From assembly GCF_001753205.1 (NCBI RefSeq), contig NZ_CP017560.1:496001-560000 (forward strand): a DNA stretch of 64,000 nucleotides. The letters are read 5' to 3'. The position numbers were made by a program, and so were the translations under genes. Every line of letters starts with the position of its first letter. Position 1 is the stretch's first letter. Below, one piece after another: positions 27,498-36,382 of the stretch. Below the pieces are notes generated by a model that was not told the DNA's origin, did no database searches, and saw only the letters and a program-made list of their open reading frames with translations. The stretch comes from Sporosarcina ureilytica (lineage in GTDB: Bacteria; Bacillota; Bacilli; Bacillales_A; Planococcaceae).

Positions 27498-28349
27498 ATG
27501 AAAAAATGGTTGAAAGGTTTAGCTGTGGGTTTGTTGGCGTTAGCATTAGTTGCGTGTAGCGATGCTGCGAATGAACCAGCGGACGCAAAACCTGGCACGG
27601 ATGAAGCGAAGAAAAGTGAATTGACATTAGAGGAAGTATTCCAAAAAGCACAAGAAGCGTCAGAAGGCATAAAGAGTATGCACGCAGACATGTCTATGAT
27701 TCAAAACATTTCATCTCCTGAAGCTGACGTTGAAATGGACAATAATATTAAAATGAAAATGGATATCGTGCAAGAACCATTTTCGATGTACCAGATCATG
27801 GAAATGGAAATTGTTGGCGAAGGGTCTATGAAAACGGAAATGTATTTGACCGAAGCCGGTTTTTATATGAAAGACCCGGATTCCGGGACGTGGATGAAAC
27901 TTCCAAATGAAGGCTATGAGGATCTTGCTGCTGCAATGACTACGGGTGAAGATGTAACGGTTGATTATTCTTCACTCAAAGAGTTTATTGATGATTTTAA
28001 GTTTGAGCAAAATGATAACGAGTATGTGTTAAAGCTGAAGGCTTCTGGCGATAAATTTAATAAACTTATCCAAGAAGAAATAGCGTCCACTGGTTTATTA
28101 GAAGATTTAAGTGAAGAGGAATTAGAAGCTTTAGATGATGTCAAAATCCATGAATTAGAATATGAGATTTTCATTAATAAAGAAACATTTGAAACGACTG
28201 CATTTAATATCGTGATGGATATGGAAATGAGTGCAGAAGGAGAAACTGTACAAATTAAGCAAGAAATTCAATCAAAGCTAAGTCGTATTAATGAAATCGA
28301 TGAAATTACAGTTCCGCAAGAAGTGTTAGATAACGCAGTTGAATATTAA
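27498..28349 (+). CDS. Lipoprotein of the DUF6612 type
   Basis: A 283-residue exported lipoprotein. The N-terminus has KK, a hydrophobic stretch and the lipobox LVAC with Cys20, so signal peptidase II cleavage and lipid attachment are expected. The mature part is acidic and rich in methionine (residues 55-130), with repeated beta-strand patterns, resembling DUF6612 and the lipid-binding LppX/LolA fold. Function unknown. It is a single gene with a strong terminator. The start follows GAAGGGG. Upstream (27271-27497) I see no distinctive element. Confidence 0.78.
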   Translation: MKKWLKGLAVGLLALALVACSDAANEPADAKPGTDEAKKSELTLEEVFQKAQEASEGIKSMHADMSMIQNISSPEADVEMDNNIKMKMDIVQEPFSMYQIMEMEIVGEGSMKTEMYLTEAGFYMKDPDSGTWMKLPNEGYEDLAAAMTTGEDVTVDYSSLKEFIDDFKFEQNDNEYVLKLKASGDKFNKLIQEEIASTGLLEDLSEEELEALDDVKIHELEYEIFINKETFETTAFNIVMDMEMSAEGETVQIKQEIQSKLSRINEIDEITVPQEVLDNAVEY

Positions 28350-28397
28350 AAAAGAGGTATATTGTGCGTCAATTGGCGCACAATATACCTCTTTTTT
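28347..28397 (+). terminator. Terminator of the lipoprotein gene
   Basis: AAAAAGAGGTATATTGTGCG pairs with the mirrored CGCACAATATACCTCTTTTT; an unusually long stem that ends in a T-run. Confidence 0.93.
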
Positions 28398-28554
28398 ATT
28401 TCGTAGCTAGGTCGAATGAATTTTATTCTTGCCAATTTTAGAGAAATGGTATGCAAAACTGGGAACGAATAAGTTTAAACATTCTTACATGTCACCTCGT
28501 TAATTGGAGTAGAGGAAGCGTTCCCAAACACTTACACTTTTTGGTAAAGCTAAC

Positions 28555-28635
28555 TGATAATCATTTTCAATTAAGATTGACAACTCTTTTCGCCATGCTA
28601 TAATTAAGTTTGAGTCTAATTGATAATCATTTTCA
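28555..28635 (+). promoter_or_regulatory. Fur-controlled promoter of the siderophore importer
   Basis: The promoter is TTGACA (28577-28582), 16 bases, TATAAT (28599-28604), with TG one base ahead of the -10. Two identical Fur-box-like elements TGATAATCATTTTCA flank it, at 28555-28569 just upstream of the -35 and at 28621-28635 just downstream of the start point. Each differs by one base from the known 7-1-7 consensus TGATAATNATTATCA. Another half site follows at 28637. Confidence 0.85.
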
Positions 28636-28681
28636 TTGATAATTCTCAATTAGATTCAAATATTTGATATCGAGGCTGCTC

Positions 28682-29632
28682 ATGAAAAAACGTTATTTGA
28701 TAATCGCATTGATAGGCTTCTCGCTACTTTCTTTATTCGTAGGCGTTAGCCGAATTACACCGATGGATCTGCTAGATTTCAAATCAGAAGAAACAGAGAT
28801 ATTTTTAATTAGCCGATTGCCGAGATTGATCGCAATTATTCTTGCTGGGGCAGGAATGAGTATTGCTGGACTAATCATGCAACAGCTAAGTCGAAATAAA
28901 TTTGTTTCGCCGACAACAGCTGGGACGCTAGATGCAACAAGGCTTGGAATTTTAATTTCCATGCTCATGTTTGCAAATGCTTCCACGATTGAAAAGATGA
29001 TAGTCGCATTTGCATTTGCGTTAGCCGGCACGCTATTATTTATGCAAATTCTAGATCGGATTAAATTTAAAGATGCGATTTTTATTCCGCTCGTCGGGCT
29101 CATGTTCGGTAATATTTTATCTTCGGTGACGACATTCTTTGCTTATCGAGCAGATGTCATTCAAAATATGTCAGCGTGGTTACAAGGCGATTTTTCAATG
29201 ATTATGAAAGGGCGCTTCGAGCTACTTTATATAAGTATCCCGGTTTTAATCCTTGCTTATGTCTACGCGAATAAGTTTACAGTTGCAGGGATGGGCGAAG
29301 ATTTCTCGAAAAATCTAGGACTTGCTTATAGAAGAGTCGTCAATCTTGGGTTAATCCTTGTGGCGTTAATTACGACAACAGTCGTGTTAACGGTCGGTAT
29401 GATCCCATTTCTCGGGTTAATTATTCCGAATATTATTTCCATATTTCAAGGTGACCATTTAAAAAAGACGCTGCCACATACTGCGTTATTAGGCGCGATA
29501 TTCCTACTCATTTGTGATATTTTAGGCCGGGTACTCATTTATCCATATGAAATCTCAATTAGTTTAATGGTAGGGGTTATTGGTAGCGGGATATTCCTCT
29601 ATTTGTTGTTTAGGAGGAAGGCATATGCGTAA
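28682..29632 (+). CDS. yclN: Iron-siderophore ABC permease (YclN-like)
   Basis: A 316-residue FecCD-type permease with about nine membrane helices. The GLIMQQLSRNKFVSPTT segment and GLIIPNIISIFQGDHLK near the C-terminus are typical, the latter contacting the ATPase. With the next three genes it forms an importer arranged like Bacillus yclNOPQ, which carries petrobactin. The ATG at 28682 follows GAGG by seven bases; a TTG at 28664 lacks a site. It is first in the operon behind two Fur boxes and overlaps yclO by eight bases. Confidence 0.9.
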   Translation: MKKRYLIIALIGFSLLSLFVGVSRITPMDLLDFKSEETEIFLISRLPRLIAIILAGAGMSIAGLIMQQLSRNKFVSPTTAGTLDATRLGILISMLMFANASTIEKMIVAFAFALAGTLLFMQILDRIKFKDAIFIPLVGLMFGNILSSVTTFFAYRADVIQNMSAWLQGDFSMIMKGRFELLYISIPVLILAYVYANKFTVAGMGEDFSKNLGLAYRRVVNLGLILVALITTTVVLTVGMIPFLGLIIPNIISIFQGDHLKKTLPHTALLGAIFLLICDILGRVLIYPYEISISLMVGVIGSGIFLYLLFRRKAYA

Positions 29633-30575
29633 TTCAACAAAAATTATCATTTTAGGTGTGTTAGCAGTCCTTGTATGTATCTTGTATTTATTCCATGGAC
29701 TGCATGGCAGCTTTGATTATGCTTTGCCGAAACGTGGAATTAAAGTGGTTGCGATGGCAATTACAGGTATTGCAATTGCTTATTCAACAGTTATTTTTCA
29801 AACGATTACGCATAACCGAATTTTAACGCCAAGTATTATGGGATTCGATTCACTATACATACTTCTCCAAACGGTTGTTATTTTCTTCTTGGGGTCGAGT
29901 CATATTACGATAGTGAATAAACATGTGAACTTTATTTTATCTGTAAGTGCGATGGTCGTATTCGCCTTATTGTTATATCGATTTTTATTTCAGTCGGGAA
30001 AGAAACCGATTTACTTTTTACTACTTGTTGGCATTATCGTCGGGACATTTTTTAGTAGCATTTCAACATTCTTACAAGTGTTAATTGATCCGAATGAGTT
30101 TTTACGCGTTCAAGATAAAATGTTTGCCAGTTTCAACAACGTAAGTGGTGAACTTGTCTGGTGGGCAATCGCAATTATTGTCCTTGCGCTCGTGATTGGG
30201 TGGAGGTCCATTCACGATCTGGACGTATTATCGTTAGGAAGGGATACGGCCATTAACTTAGGTGTGAATTACGATAGCGTCGTTCGGAAGGTACTAATCC
30301 TTTCTTCGGTGTTAATCGCGGTTTCTACTGCACTGGTTGGGCCGATTACTTTCTTTGGATTAATTGTTGCGAATTTATCGTATCAGTTTTTTAAGACGTA
30401 TAAACATTCTGTATTAATCGTTGGTGCTTCTATTATGAGTGTATTTGCGCTCGTTGGTGGTCAGTGGGTTGTTGAGCGTGTCTTTACGTTTTCAACGACA
30501 TTGAGTGTAATTATTAACTTTGTCGGTGGGATTTACTTCATTTACTTACTATTAAAGGAGAGTCGAGCTACATGA
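29625..30575 (+). CDS. yclO: Iron-siderophore ABC permease (YclO-like)
   Basis: A 316-residue second FecCD-type permease that would pair with YclN as a heterodimer. It has about nine hydrophobic segments; GPITFFGLIVANLSYQ near residue 250 is the cytoplasmic coupling region. The ATG at 29625 lies within the end of yclN and follows AGGAGGAAGG, so translation is coupled. Its stop overlaps the yclP start (ATGA). Iron control is inferred from the Fur boxes at the head of the operon. Confidence 0.9.
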   Translation: MRNSTKIIILGVLAVLVCILYLFHGLHGSFDYALPKRGIKVVAMAITGIAIAYSTVIFQTITHNRILTPSIMGFDSLYILLQTVVIFFLGSSHITIVNKHVNFILSVSAMVVFALLLYRFLFQSGKKPIYFLLLVGIIVGTFFSSISTFLQVLIDPNEFLRVQDKMFASFNNVSGELVWWAIAIIVLALVIGWRSIHDLDVLSLGRDTAINLGVNYDSVVRKVLILSSVLIAVSTALVGPITFFGLIVANLSYQFFKTYKHSVLIVGASIMSVFALVGGQWVVERVFTFSTTLSVIINFVGGIYFIYLLLKESRAT

Positions 30576-31333
30576 TTCAGGTCCGGGAACTTACGAAGTT
30601 TTTTGGTGCAAAGGCAGTCGTTGAAAATGTCAGTGTGAATATCCATAGAGGAAAAATAACTTCTTTCATCGGGCCAAATGGTGCGGGTAAATCGACATTG
30701 CTTTCGATGGTAAGTCGTTTGCTTGATGCAGATACAGGTGAAGTGCTTCTCGATAAAAAGAACGTCAAAAAGATGAAGTCCAATGATTTTTCAAAACAAG
30801 TATCAATTTTAAAGCAGTCCAACTATATGAATGCGCGATTAACGATTCGTGAGCTCGTATCGTTCGGTCGTTATCCACATTCCAAAGGTCGTTTAAATGC
30901 TGAGGATATTCGCTTCGTAGACCAAGCGCTCGATTATATGGGACTGTCGGATATGCAACATAGTTATCTTGACGAATTATCGGGCGGTCAACGTCAACGT
31001 GCGTTTATTGCGATGACAATTGCACAGGATACGGAGTATATATTATTAGATGAGCCGTTAAATAACTTAGATATGAAGCACTCGGTGCAGATTATGAAGA
31101 TTTTAAGAAGGCTTGTCGATGAACTAGGAAAAACAGTCGTCATCGTTTTGCATGATATTAACTTTGCATCTGTTTATTCAGACCGCATCGTTGCGCTTAA
31201 AGACGGCCGGATTGTGAAGGATGGACCGACGGATGACATTATTAACTCTGATTCATTAAGAGAAATTTACGATATGGAAATACCAATCAAACAATTAAGT
31301 AATTGTCGCATATGCGTTTACTTTAATTCTTAA
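30572..31333 (+). CDS. yclP: Iron-siderophore ABC ATP-binding protein (YclP-like)
   Basis: A 253-residue ATPase of the FepC/BtuD type. Walker A is GPNGAGKST (near residue 34), the signature is LSGGQRQRA, Walker B is YILLDEPLNNLD and the switch histidine is in VLHDIN. It powers the YclN-YclO permease. The ATGA overlap with yclO and the gap of 19 bases to yclQ show one operon. The length is normal for the family. Confidence 0.92.
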   Translation: MIQVRELTKFFGAKAVVENVSVNIHRGKITSFIGPNGAGKSTLLSMVSRLLDADTGEVLLDKKNVKKMKSNDFSKQVSILKQSNYMNARLTIRELVSFGRYPHSKGRLNAEDIRFVDQALDYMGLSDMQHSYLDELSGGQRQRAFIAMTIAQDTEYILLDEPLNNLDMKHSVQIMKILRRLVDELGKTVVIVLHDINFASVYSDRIVALKDGRIVKDGPTDDIINSDSLREIYDMEIPIKQLSNCRICVYFNS

Positions 31334-31352
31334 AAAAGGAAGGTTAATGAAC

Positions 31353-32318
31353 ATGAATATGAAAAAAATATCGATTGCAGTCATGATGTTTGCCGTAATG
31401 GTTTTACTTGCCGCATGTGGTGGTGCTAAAGAGAAAGAAGAAAATACATCTTCTAACAATGACTCAACTGACAAAGCTGAAGTTGTAGAAGTGAAACATG
31501 AACTCGATAAGAATCCTGTCAAAGTGAATAAAAATCCTGAGACGGTCGTTGTTTTTGACTTTGGTATATTAGATACACTTGACGAGTTAGGAATTGAAGT
31601 TGCGGGTCTTCCAAAAGCTAACGTTCCTGCGTACCTTTCAAAGTATGAAGATGAGCAATATGAAAATCTGGGTTCATTAAAAGAGCCGGACTTTGAAAAG
31701 ATTCATGCATTAAAACCAGATGTGATCTTTATTTCATCCCGTCAAGCTGACTTATACGATCAGTTTGCTGAAATTGCACCAACAGTCTATGTTGGACTTG
31801 ATTATGCACATTATATGGATTCATTTAAACATAATATGAACTTAGTTGCGGACATCTTTGGCAAGGAAGATGAAATGAAAGAAGAGCTTGCTGAAATTGA
31901 TGAAAGAATCGCTGTAATTAAAGAGCGAACAACGGATTTCGATAAAAAGGCATTAATCGTCCTGGCAACTGAAGGAAAAGTAAGTGCGTACGGTCCAAAT
32001 TCACGTTTTGGATTGATCCATGATGTGTTTGGTTTTAAAGCAGCAGACGAGAAAATTGAAGTTTCAACACATGGTCAAAATATTACATTTGAATATATTC
32101 TTGAAACTAACCCAGATGTGCTATTTGTGATTGACCGTGATGCGGCAGTAAGTGGAGAGGCTAGCGCGAAAGATTCCATTGAAAACGATCTTGTGAAGAA
32201 AACGAATGCCTATGAAGACGGGGCAATCTACTATCTGGACCCTAGCTACTGGTACTTATCTGGTGGCGGACTGCTTTCAATGAAAGAAATGATTACTGAA
32301 ATTGAGGAAGCGCTCTAA
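31353..32318 (+). CDS. yclQ: Siderophore-binding lipoprotein (YclQ-like)
   Basis: A 321-residue substrate-binding lipoprotein. The signal peptide ends at lipobox LAAC. The mature part has the two-lobed type III binding fold; segments VVVFDFGILDTLDELG, SLKEPDFEKI and YWYLSGGG follow the petrobactin-binding YclQ of Bacillus subtilis closely, as I recall that sequence. Petrobactin or related catecholate siderophores are therefore the likely ligands. Three in-frame ATGs exist (31347, 31353, 31359); 31353 gives the best spacing from AAGGAAGG. No siderophore synthesis gene is in the window. Confidence 0.9.
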   Translation: MNMKKISIAVMMFAVMVLLAACGGAKEKEENTSSNNDSTDKAEVVEVKHELDKNPVKVNKNPETVVVFDFGILDTLDELGIEVAGLPKANVPAYLSKYEDEQYENLGSLKEPDFEKIHALKPDVIFISSRQADLYDQFAEIAPTVYVGLDYAHYMDSFKHNMNLVADIFGKEDEMKEELAEIDERIAVIKERTTDFDKKALIVLATEGKVSAYGPNSRFGLIHDVFGFKAADEKIEVSTHGQNITFEYILETNPDVLFVIDRDAAVSGEASAKDSIENDLVKKTNAYEDGAIYYLDPSYWYLSGGGLLSMKEMITEIEEAL

Positions 32319-32346
32319 GTGGTTTGCATAAAATGATATTGGTAAG

Positions 32347-32380
32347 GAAGGCTAACCTTTAAAGAGGTTAGTCTTTTTTG
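32347..32380 (+). terminator. Terminator of yclNOPQ
   Basis: GGCTAACCT pairs with AGGTTAGTC around TTAAAG-type loop sequence, followed by TTTTTT. Confidence 0.85.
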
Positions 32381-32422
32381 GGTGATTTTTAAATTAGGCG
32401 GACATCTGCTTGGAAAAAGTTT

Positions 32423-32472
32423 TTGTAATCCTGTGTCGAAACATGTATAATTACAGGTGTCAAGACAACTAC
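32423..32472 (+). promoter_or_regulatory. niaP promoter with NiaR-like operator
   Basis: TTGTAA (32423-32428), 17 bases, TATAAT (32446-32451). Immediately downstream, TGTCAAGACA (32458-32467) forms the core of a near-palindrome, ACAGGTGTCAAGACAACT, resembling the TGTCTTGACA-type sites of the niacin repressor NiaR. It covers the expected start point. Confidence 0.5.
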
Positions 32473-32497
32473 ATAAGGTGTAAGGAGTAGACGTATT

Positions 32498-33700
32498 ATG
32501 GCACAAGGCAAAACAATATCGCGCAATAGATTATTAGGTCTTGCTGGAACTGGTTGGATGTTCGATGCAATGGATGTTGGTATTTTATCTTTTGTTATTG
32601 CAGCGATTTCGCTTGATTGGGGATTATCTCCAGGTGAAATGGGCTGGATTGGAAGTGTAAACTCTATTGGCATGGCAGTTGGCGCGTTCGGTTTCGGGAT
32701 GTTAGCGGATAAAATCGGGCGTAAGCAAGTGTTTATGATTACATTAGTTTTATTTTCGGTCGCCAGTGGTTTGTCGGCATTAACGACGACGCTTTTTGCA
32801 TTTTTAATTTTACGTTTTTTCGTCGGTGCTGGTCTTGGTGGTGAGCTACCTGTCGCGTCCACACTCGTTTCAGAAAGTGTCGAAGCGAAAGAGCGTGGTC
32901 GAGTTGTTGTATTATTAGAAAGTTTTTGGGCGGTTGGGTGGATTCTCGCTGCACTGATTGCTTATTTTATCATTCCAGATTTCGGTTGGAGAGTCGCGCT
33001 TATTATTACGGCACTGCCAGCGTTTTATGCAATTTATTTAAGAAGACACCTTCCCGACTCGCCGAAGTTTGAGGCGAGTCGGGAGCCTAAACAATCGTCG
33101 ATGCAGAAAGTAAAAGAATTATGGACTAAACAATATGCAAAACGGACATTAATGCTTTGGATTGTTTGGTTTACGGTTGTATTTTCTTATTATGGGATGT
33201 TTTTGTGGTTGCCAAGCGTGATGGTGATGAAAGGATTTAGTATGATTCACAGTTTTGGTTATGTGCTTCTAATGACGCTTGCGCAATTACCAGGCTATTT
33301 CACGGCAGCGTGGTTGATTGAAAGGATTGGTCGGAAGTTTGTGTTATCTACTTATCTTCTTGGCACAGCACTTAGCGCATTGGCATTTGGAAATGCGGAA
33401 TCATTAACAGCGCTACTTTTGTTCGGTGCATTGCTGTCGTTCTTTAATTTAGGGGCATGGGGTGCGCTTTACGCGTATTCACCGGAGCAGTATCCGACAT
33501 CTATTCGCGCAACTGGTTCAGGTGCGGCCGCAGCTGTCGGTCGGATTGGCGGTATTTTTGGACCGTTGCTCGTTGGGTCTTTACTTGGAGCAGGTTATGG
33601 ATTTGGCATTATTTTTGGGATTTTTTGCGGTTCTATTATTATTGGGGTCCTTGCCGTCATTGTGTTAGGAACGGAAACAAAGCAAATAGAACTTGCCTAG
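32498..33700 (+). CDS. niaP: Niacin transporter NiaP (MFS)
   Basis: A 400-residue major facilitator transporter with 12 helices. The MFS motif between helices 2 and 3 reads GMLADKIGRKQ, and GWMFDAMDVGILSF near residue 20 is characteristic of the NiaP group; overall it follows Bacillus YceI (NiaP) closely. It imports nicotinate or nicotinamide for NAD salvage. The start follows AAGGAG. A NiaR-like site in its promoter supports the assignment. Confidence 0.88.
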   Translation: MAQGKTISRNRLLGLAGTGWMFDAMDVGILSFVIAAISLDWGLSPGEMGWIGSVNSIGMAVGAFGFGMLADKIGRKQVFMITLVLFSVASGLSALTTTLFAFLILRFFVGAGLGGELPVASTLVSESVEAKERGRVVVLLESFWAVGWILAALIAYFIIPDFGWRVALIITALPAFYAIYLRRHLPDSPKFEASREPKQSSMQKVKELWTKQYAKRTLMLWIVWFTVVFSYYGMFLWLPSVMVMKGFSMIHSFGYVLLMTLAQLPGYFTAAWLIERIGRKFVLSTYLLGTALSALAFGNAESLTALLLFGALLSFFNLGAWGALYAYSPEQYPTSIRATGSGAAAAVGRIGGIFGPLLVGSLLGAGYGFGIIFGIFCGSIIIGVLAVIVLGTETKQIELA

Positions 33701-33930
33701 TGCCGTTGTAGTTAGCGTTTTGAAATTGTAAATAACAAGCTTGATTCTTTCAACGCATGGTCATTGTAGTGATACATGTTTTTGGGGGACAAGCTTGTTT
33801 TTGTTTTGATTAAAGTGAATGTTCCTTGAGTAGAATATCAATTCTTTTGTTTATATTATGTCAGTCGTGGTAGACAATTATGGTATGAAGAATGCGCTTA
33901 TTTTACAACATAATCGAAAGGTAGGCTACT

Positions 33931-34578
33931 ATGTTTCGTATTCCAGAATCGCTTGCAGAACTTGGAAGAGATCGGATTCAAGGTTTTCCAGTCGAAGGTT
34001 TTATTTACGGAGAAGGTCCACAAATGCCAAAGTTAATGCTCATCGGGGAGGCGCCAGGGGAGTTTGAGTTAGTTGATGGGATTCCCTTTATTGGACGAGC
34101 GGGGAAGGAGTTAATGAAATCACTTGCTTCCATTGGATTGACGCGTGATGACGTTTATATCACCAGTGCTGTTCGTAGTCGACCGTATCGCTGGGGAACG
34201 AAAAAGGAACGTGACGGGACCACAACAGAGCGGAAGTATAATCGTCCGCCGACCCGGAAGGAAATCATCGCCCATGCACCCGTTTTAGATTATGAAATTG
34301 CAAACTTAGAACCGAAGTTTATTGTCACCTTGGGGAATGTCGGGTTACAGCGTTTAATTGGGAAAGAGGCGAAAGTGACGGAGTTGCATGGACAAGTACT
34401 AAGAAGGCCTATCCAGTATTTAGAAAATCTTGAGGATACGACCTTTAGTTGGACGGATGAAAAATATACAATTGTCCCTACCTTTCATCCTGCTTCCGTT
34501 TTTTATCGGCCATCACATAGACCTTCGCTTGAGGCTGATTGGTTAAAAATTGGAGAAATTTTAAAGGGGATGGAGTGA
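33931..34578 (+). CDS. Uracil-DNA glycosylase superfamily protein without Fe-S cysteines
   Basis: A 215-residue protein of the family 4-like uracil-DNA glycosylase superfamily. Motif A is GEAPGEFE (near residue 37) and motif B FHPASVFYRP near residue 190. Family 4 and 5 enzymes normally carry a four-cysteine 4Fe-4S cluster, but this protein contains no cysteine at all, so a cluster is impossible. It may be an active cluster-free variant or have another nucleic-acid role. The ATG follows GAAAGG. In the 230 bases upstream I see one inverted repeat (AACAAGCTTG/CAAGCTTGTT, 33738 and 33791). Confidence 0.8.
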   Translation: MFRIPESLAELGRDRIQGFPVEGFIYGEGPQMPKLMLIGEAPGEFELVDGIPFIGRAGKELMKSLASIGLTRDDVYITSAVRSRPYRWGTKKERDGTTTERKYNRPPTRKEIIAHAPVLDYEIANLEPKFIVTLGNVGLQRLIGKEAKVTELHGQVLRRPIQYLENLEDTTFSWTDEKYTIVPTFHPASVFYRPSHRPSLEADWLKIGEILKGME

Positions 34579-34764
34579 GTATTTCTCGTCTATTTGAATG
34601 AAAAGTGAAAGTAGAAGCTCAATTTAGTTGTGATTAAATCATGTAGGCGTCTCGATTGTTTGGATTTCAATGGAATATGTCTTACTATGAAATTAATTCA
34701 ATGAAGTGAAAACTACTTTTTAGAATAAGGGGTAAGGTTTAAAAACATAGAAACGGAGATAGTT

Positions 34765-35736
34765 ATGATAACCTTTGAAAATGTAACTAAGCGTTTTCCC
34801 GATGGAACAGAAGCACTGAAAGATATTTCAGTTACGATTCCTTCAAATAAACTAACGGCGATTATTGGTCCTAGCGGTTGTGGAAAAACAACACTTATGC
34901 GGATGATTAACCGACTTGAATTACCGACAAATGGAGAAGTTTCAATCGACGGTGAGCTAATTTCAGAGCGGGATGAAATTGAGCTTCGCAGATCAATTGG
35001 TTATGTCATTCAAAGAATTGGGCTCATTCCCCACATGACGATTGAAGAGAATATCGCTCTCGTACCAGAATTACTAGGATGGGAAAAGAGTAAAATAGCT
35101 ACTCGTGTCAACGAGTTATTAGAAATGGTCGGATTGGAACCAGAAACATTTAAAGCACGCTATCCTTTTGAGCTATCAGGCGGTCAACAGCAACGAGTTG
35201 GTGTCAGTCGAGCACTTGCAAGCAATCCCAATATTATTTTAATGGATGAACCTTTTTCGGCACTTGACCCAATTAGTCGAGAGCAATTGCAAAAGAAATT
35301 GCGCGAGTTACAGACACGGATTCGTAAGACGATTGTTTTTGTAACACATGACATGGACGAAGCATTAGAGATTGCAGATCATATAATCATTATGCGAGGC
35401 GGAAAAGTTGAACAAATGGCAACACCGGAAGCGTTGCTTGAACATCAAGAAAATGAGTTTGTGCGTGAATTTATTGGAGAAGACAGGATTATGAGAAAAC
35501 GTGACTTCGGATCATTCCCGCTTACATATTTTACAGACTTTTACGATGAAACATGGGATGGAGAAGTCCGAAGCATTCATAGCGATGCTTCTGTAGAAGA
35601 GGCAATTCAGCTATTAGATATGTACCCGAGCTGTCGACTTGTGGTTTTAAAAGATGAAAAAATACTAGGTTATATTGGTCATCATTCTCTTTTGCAGGCG
35701 GCAATGGGGATGAAAGAAGGTGTGAATACTGCATGA
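34765..35736 (+). CDS. OpuCA-like osmoprotectant ABC ATP-binding protein
   Basis: A 323-residue ATPase. Walker A is GPSGCGKTT (near residue 35), the signature LSGGQQQR, Walker B IILMDEPFSALD, and the switch histidine is in VTHDMDE. The C-terminus (about residues 245-320) holds one CBS-like module (SIHSDASVEEAIQLLD), whereas OpuCA proteins usually carry a pair. Such CBS modules sense ionic strength or c-di-AMP. The next gene overlaps by four bases (ATGA). Glycine betaine, carnitine or choline uptake is the likely role. Confidence 0.87.
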   Translation: MITFENVTKRFPDGTEALKDISVTIPSNKLTAIIGPSGCGKTTLMRMINRLELPTNGEVSIDGELISERDEIELRRSIGYVIQRIGLIPHMTIEENIALVPELLGWEKSKIATRVNELLEMVGLEPETFKARYPFELSGGQQQRVGVSRALASNPNIILMDEPFSALDPISREQLQKKLRELQTRIRKTIVFVTHDMDEALEIADHIIIMRGGKVEQMATPEALLEHQENEFVREFIGEDRIMRKRDFGSFPLTYFTDFYDETWDGEVRSIHSDASVEEAIQLLDMYPSCRLVVLKDEKILGYIGHHSLLQAAMGMKEGVNTA

Positions 35737-36371
35737 GTAATTTTTTTCACACTGTCAGCAGCCGTTCTGATTTAATTATCGAGGCTTTTTTACAACATAT
35801 ATTCCTTTCTTTTGTTGCTTTAGCGTTAGGGGTCGCCATTGCATTGCCAGCAGGCATTCTTATAGCGCGTTATCGCCGATTTGCGGAACCGATTATTGGG
35901 GTTACTGCAGTTTTGCAAACGATTCCAAGTCTTGCGTTATTTGGTATTCTCGTTCCGTTAATTGGGATTGGATCAAAAACAGCTTTAATTGCACTCATCA
36001 TTTATGCTTTATTACCGATTGTACGCAATACATATACCGGATTAACGAGCGCAGACGAATCAATTATTGAAGCTGGTCGGGGTATGGGGATGACGCCCTT
36101 TCAAATTTTAAAGAAAATAGAGTTTCCGATTGCGCTTCCTGTTATTATGGCGGGTATTCGCACGGCGACGGTTTTAACTGTAGGGATTGCAACGCTTGCA
36201 ACATTTGTAGGTGCAGGAGGTTTAGGGGATGTGATTTATCGAGGATTACAATCTTATAATAATTCGCTCGTGTTAGCTGGTGCGCTTCCTGTTGCATGTT
36301 TAGCAATACTATTCGATTTTCTGCTGAAGTGGATAGAAAAGAAAGTAACGTTGAAAGGTATTCGCCAATAA
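35733..36371 (+). CDS. OpuCB-like osmoprotectant ABC permease
   Basis: A 212-residue BPD-type permease with about six membrane segments. The EAA loop is EAGRGMGMTPFQILKKIEFPIALP near residue 115. OpuB/OpuC systems carry two permeases (B and D); only one is encoded here, so it probably acts as a homodimer, as in the fused OpuF type. It is coupled to the ATPase gene by an ATGA overlap and followed by the binding protein after 11 bases. Confidence 0.88.
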   Translation: MSNFFHTVSSRSDLIIEAFLQHIFLSFVALALGVAIALPAGILIARYRRFAEPIIGVTAVLQTIPSLALFGILVPLIGIGSKTALIALIIYALLPIVRNTYTGLTSADESIIEAGRGMGMTPFQILKKIEFPIALPVIMAGIRTATVLTVGIATLATFVGAGGLGDVIYRGLQSYNNSLVLAGALPVACLAILFDFLLKWIEKKVTLKGIRQ

Positions 36372-36382
36372 ACTAGGGGGTC

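Noticed and set aside
33858-34067. Frame ahead of and within the UDG-family gene
   Set aside because: It overlaps the clearly coding frame starting at 33931 and has no family features.
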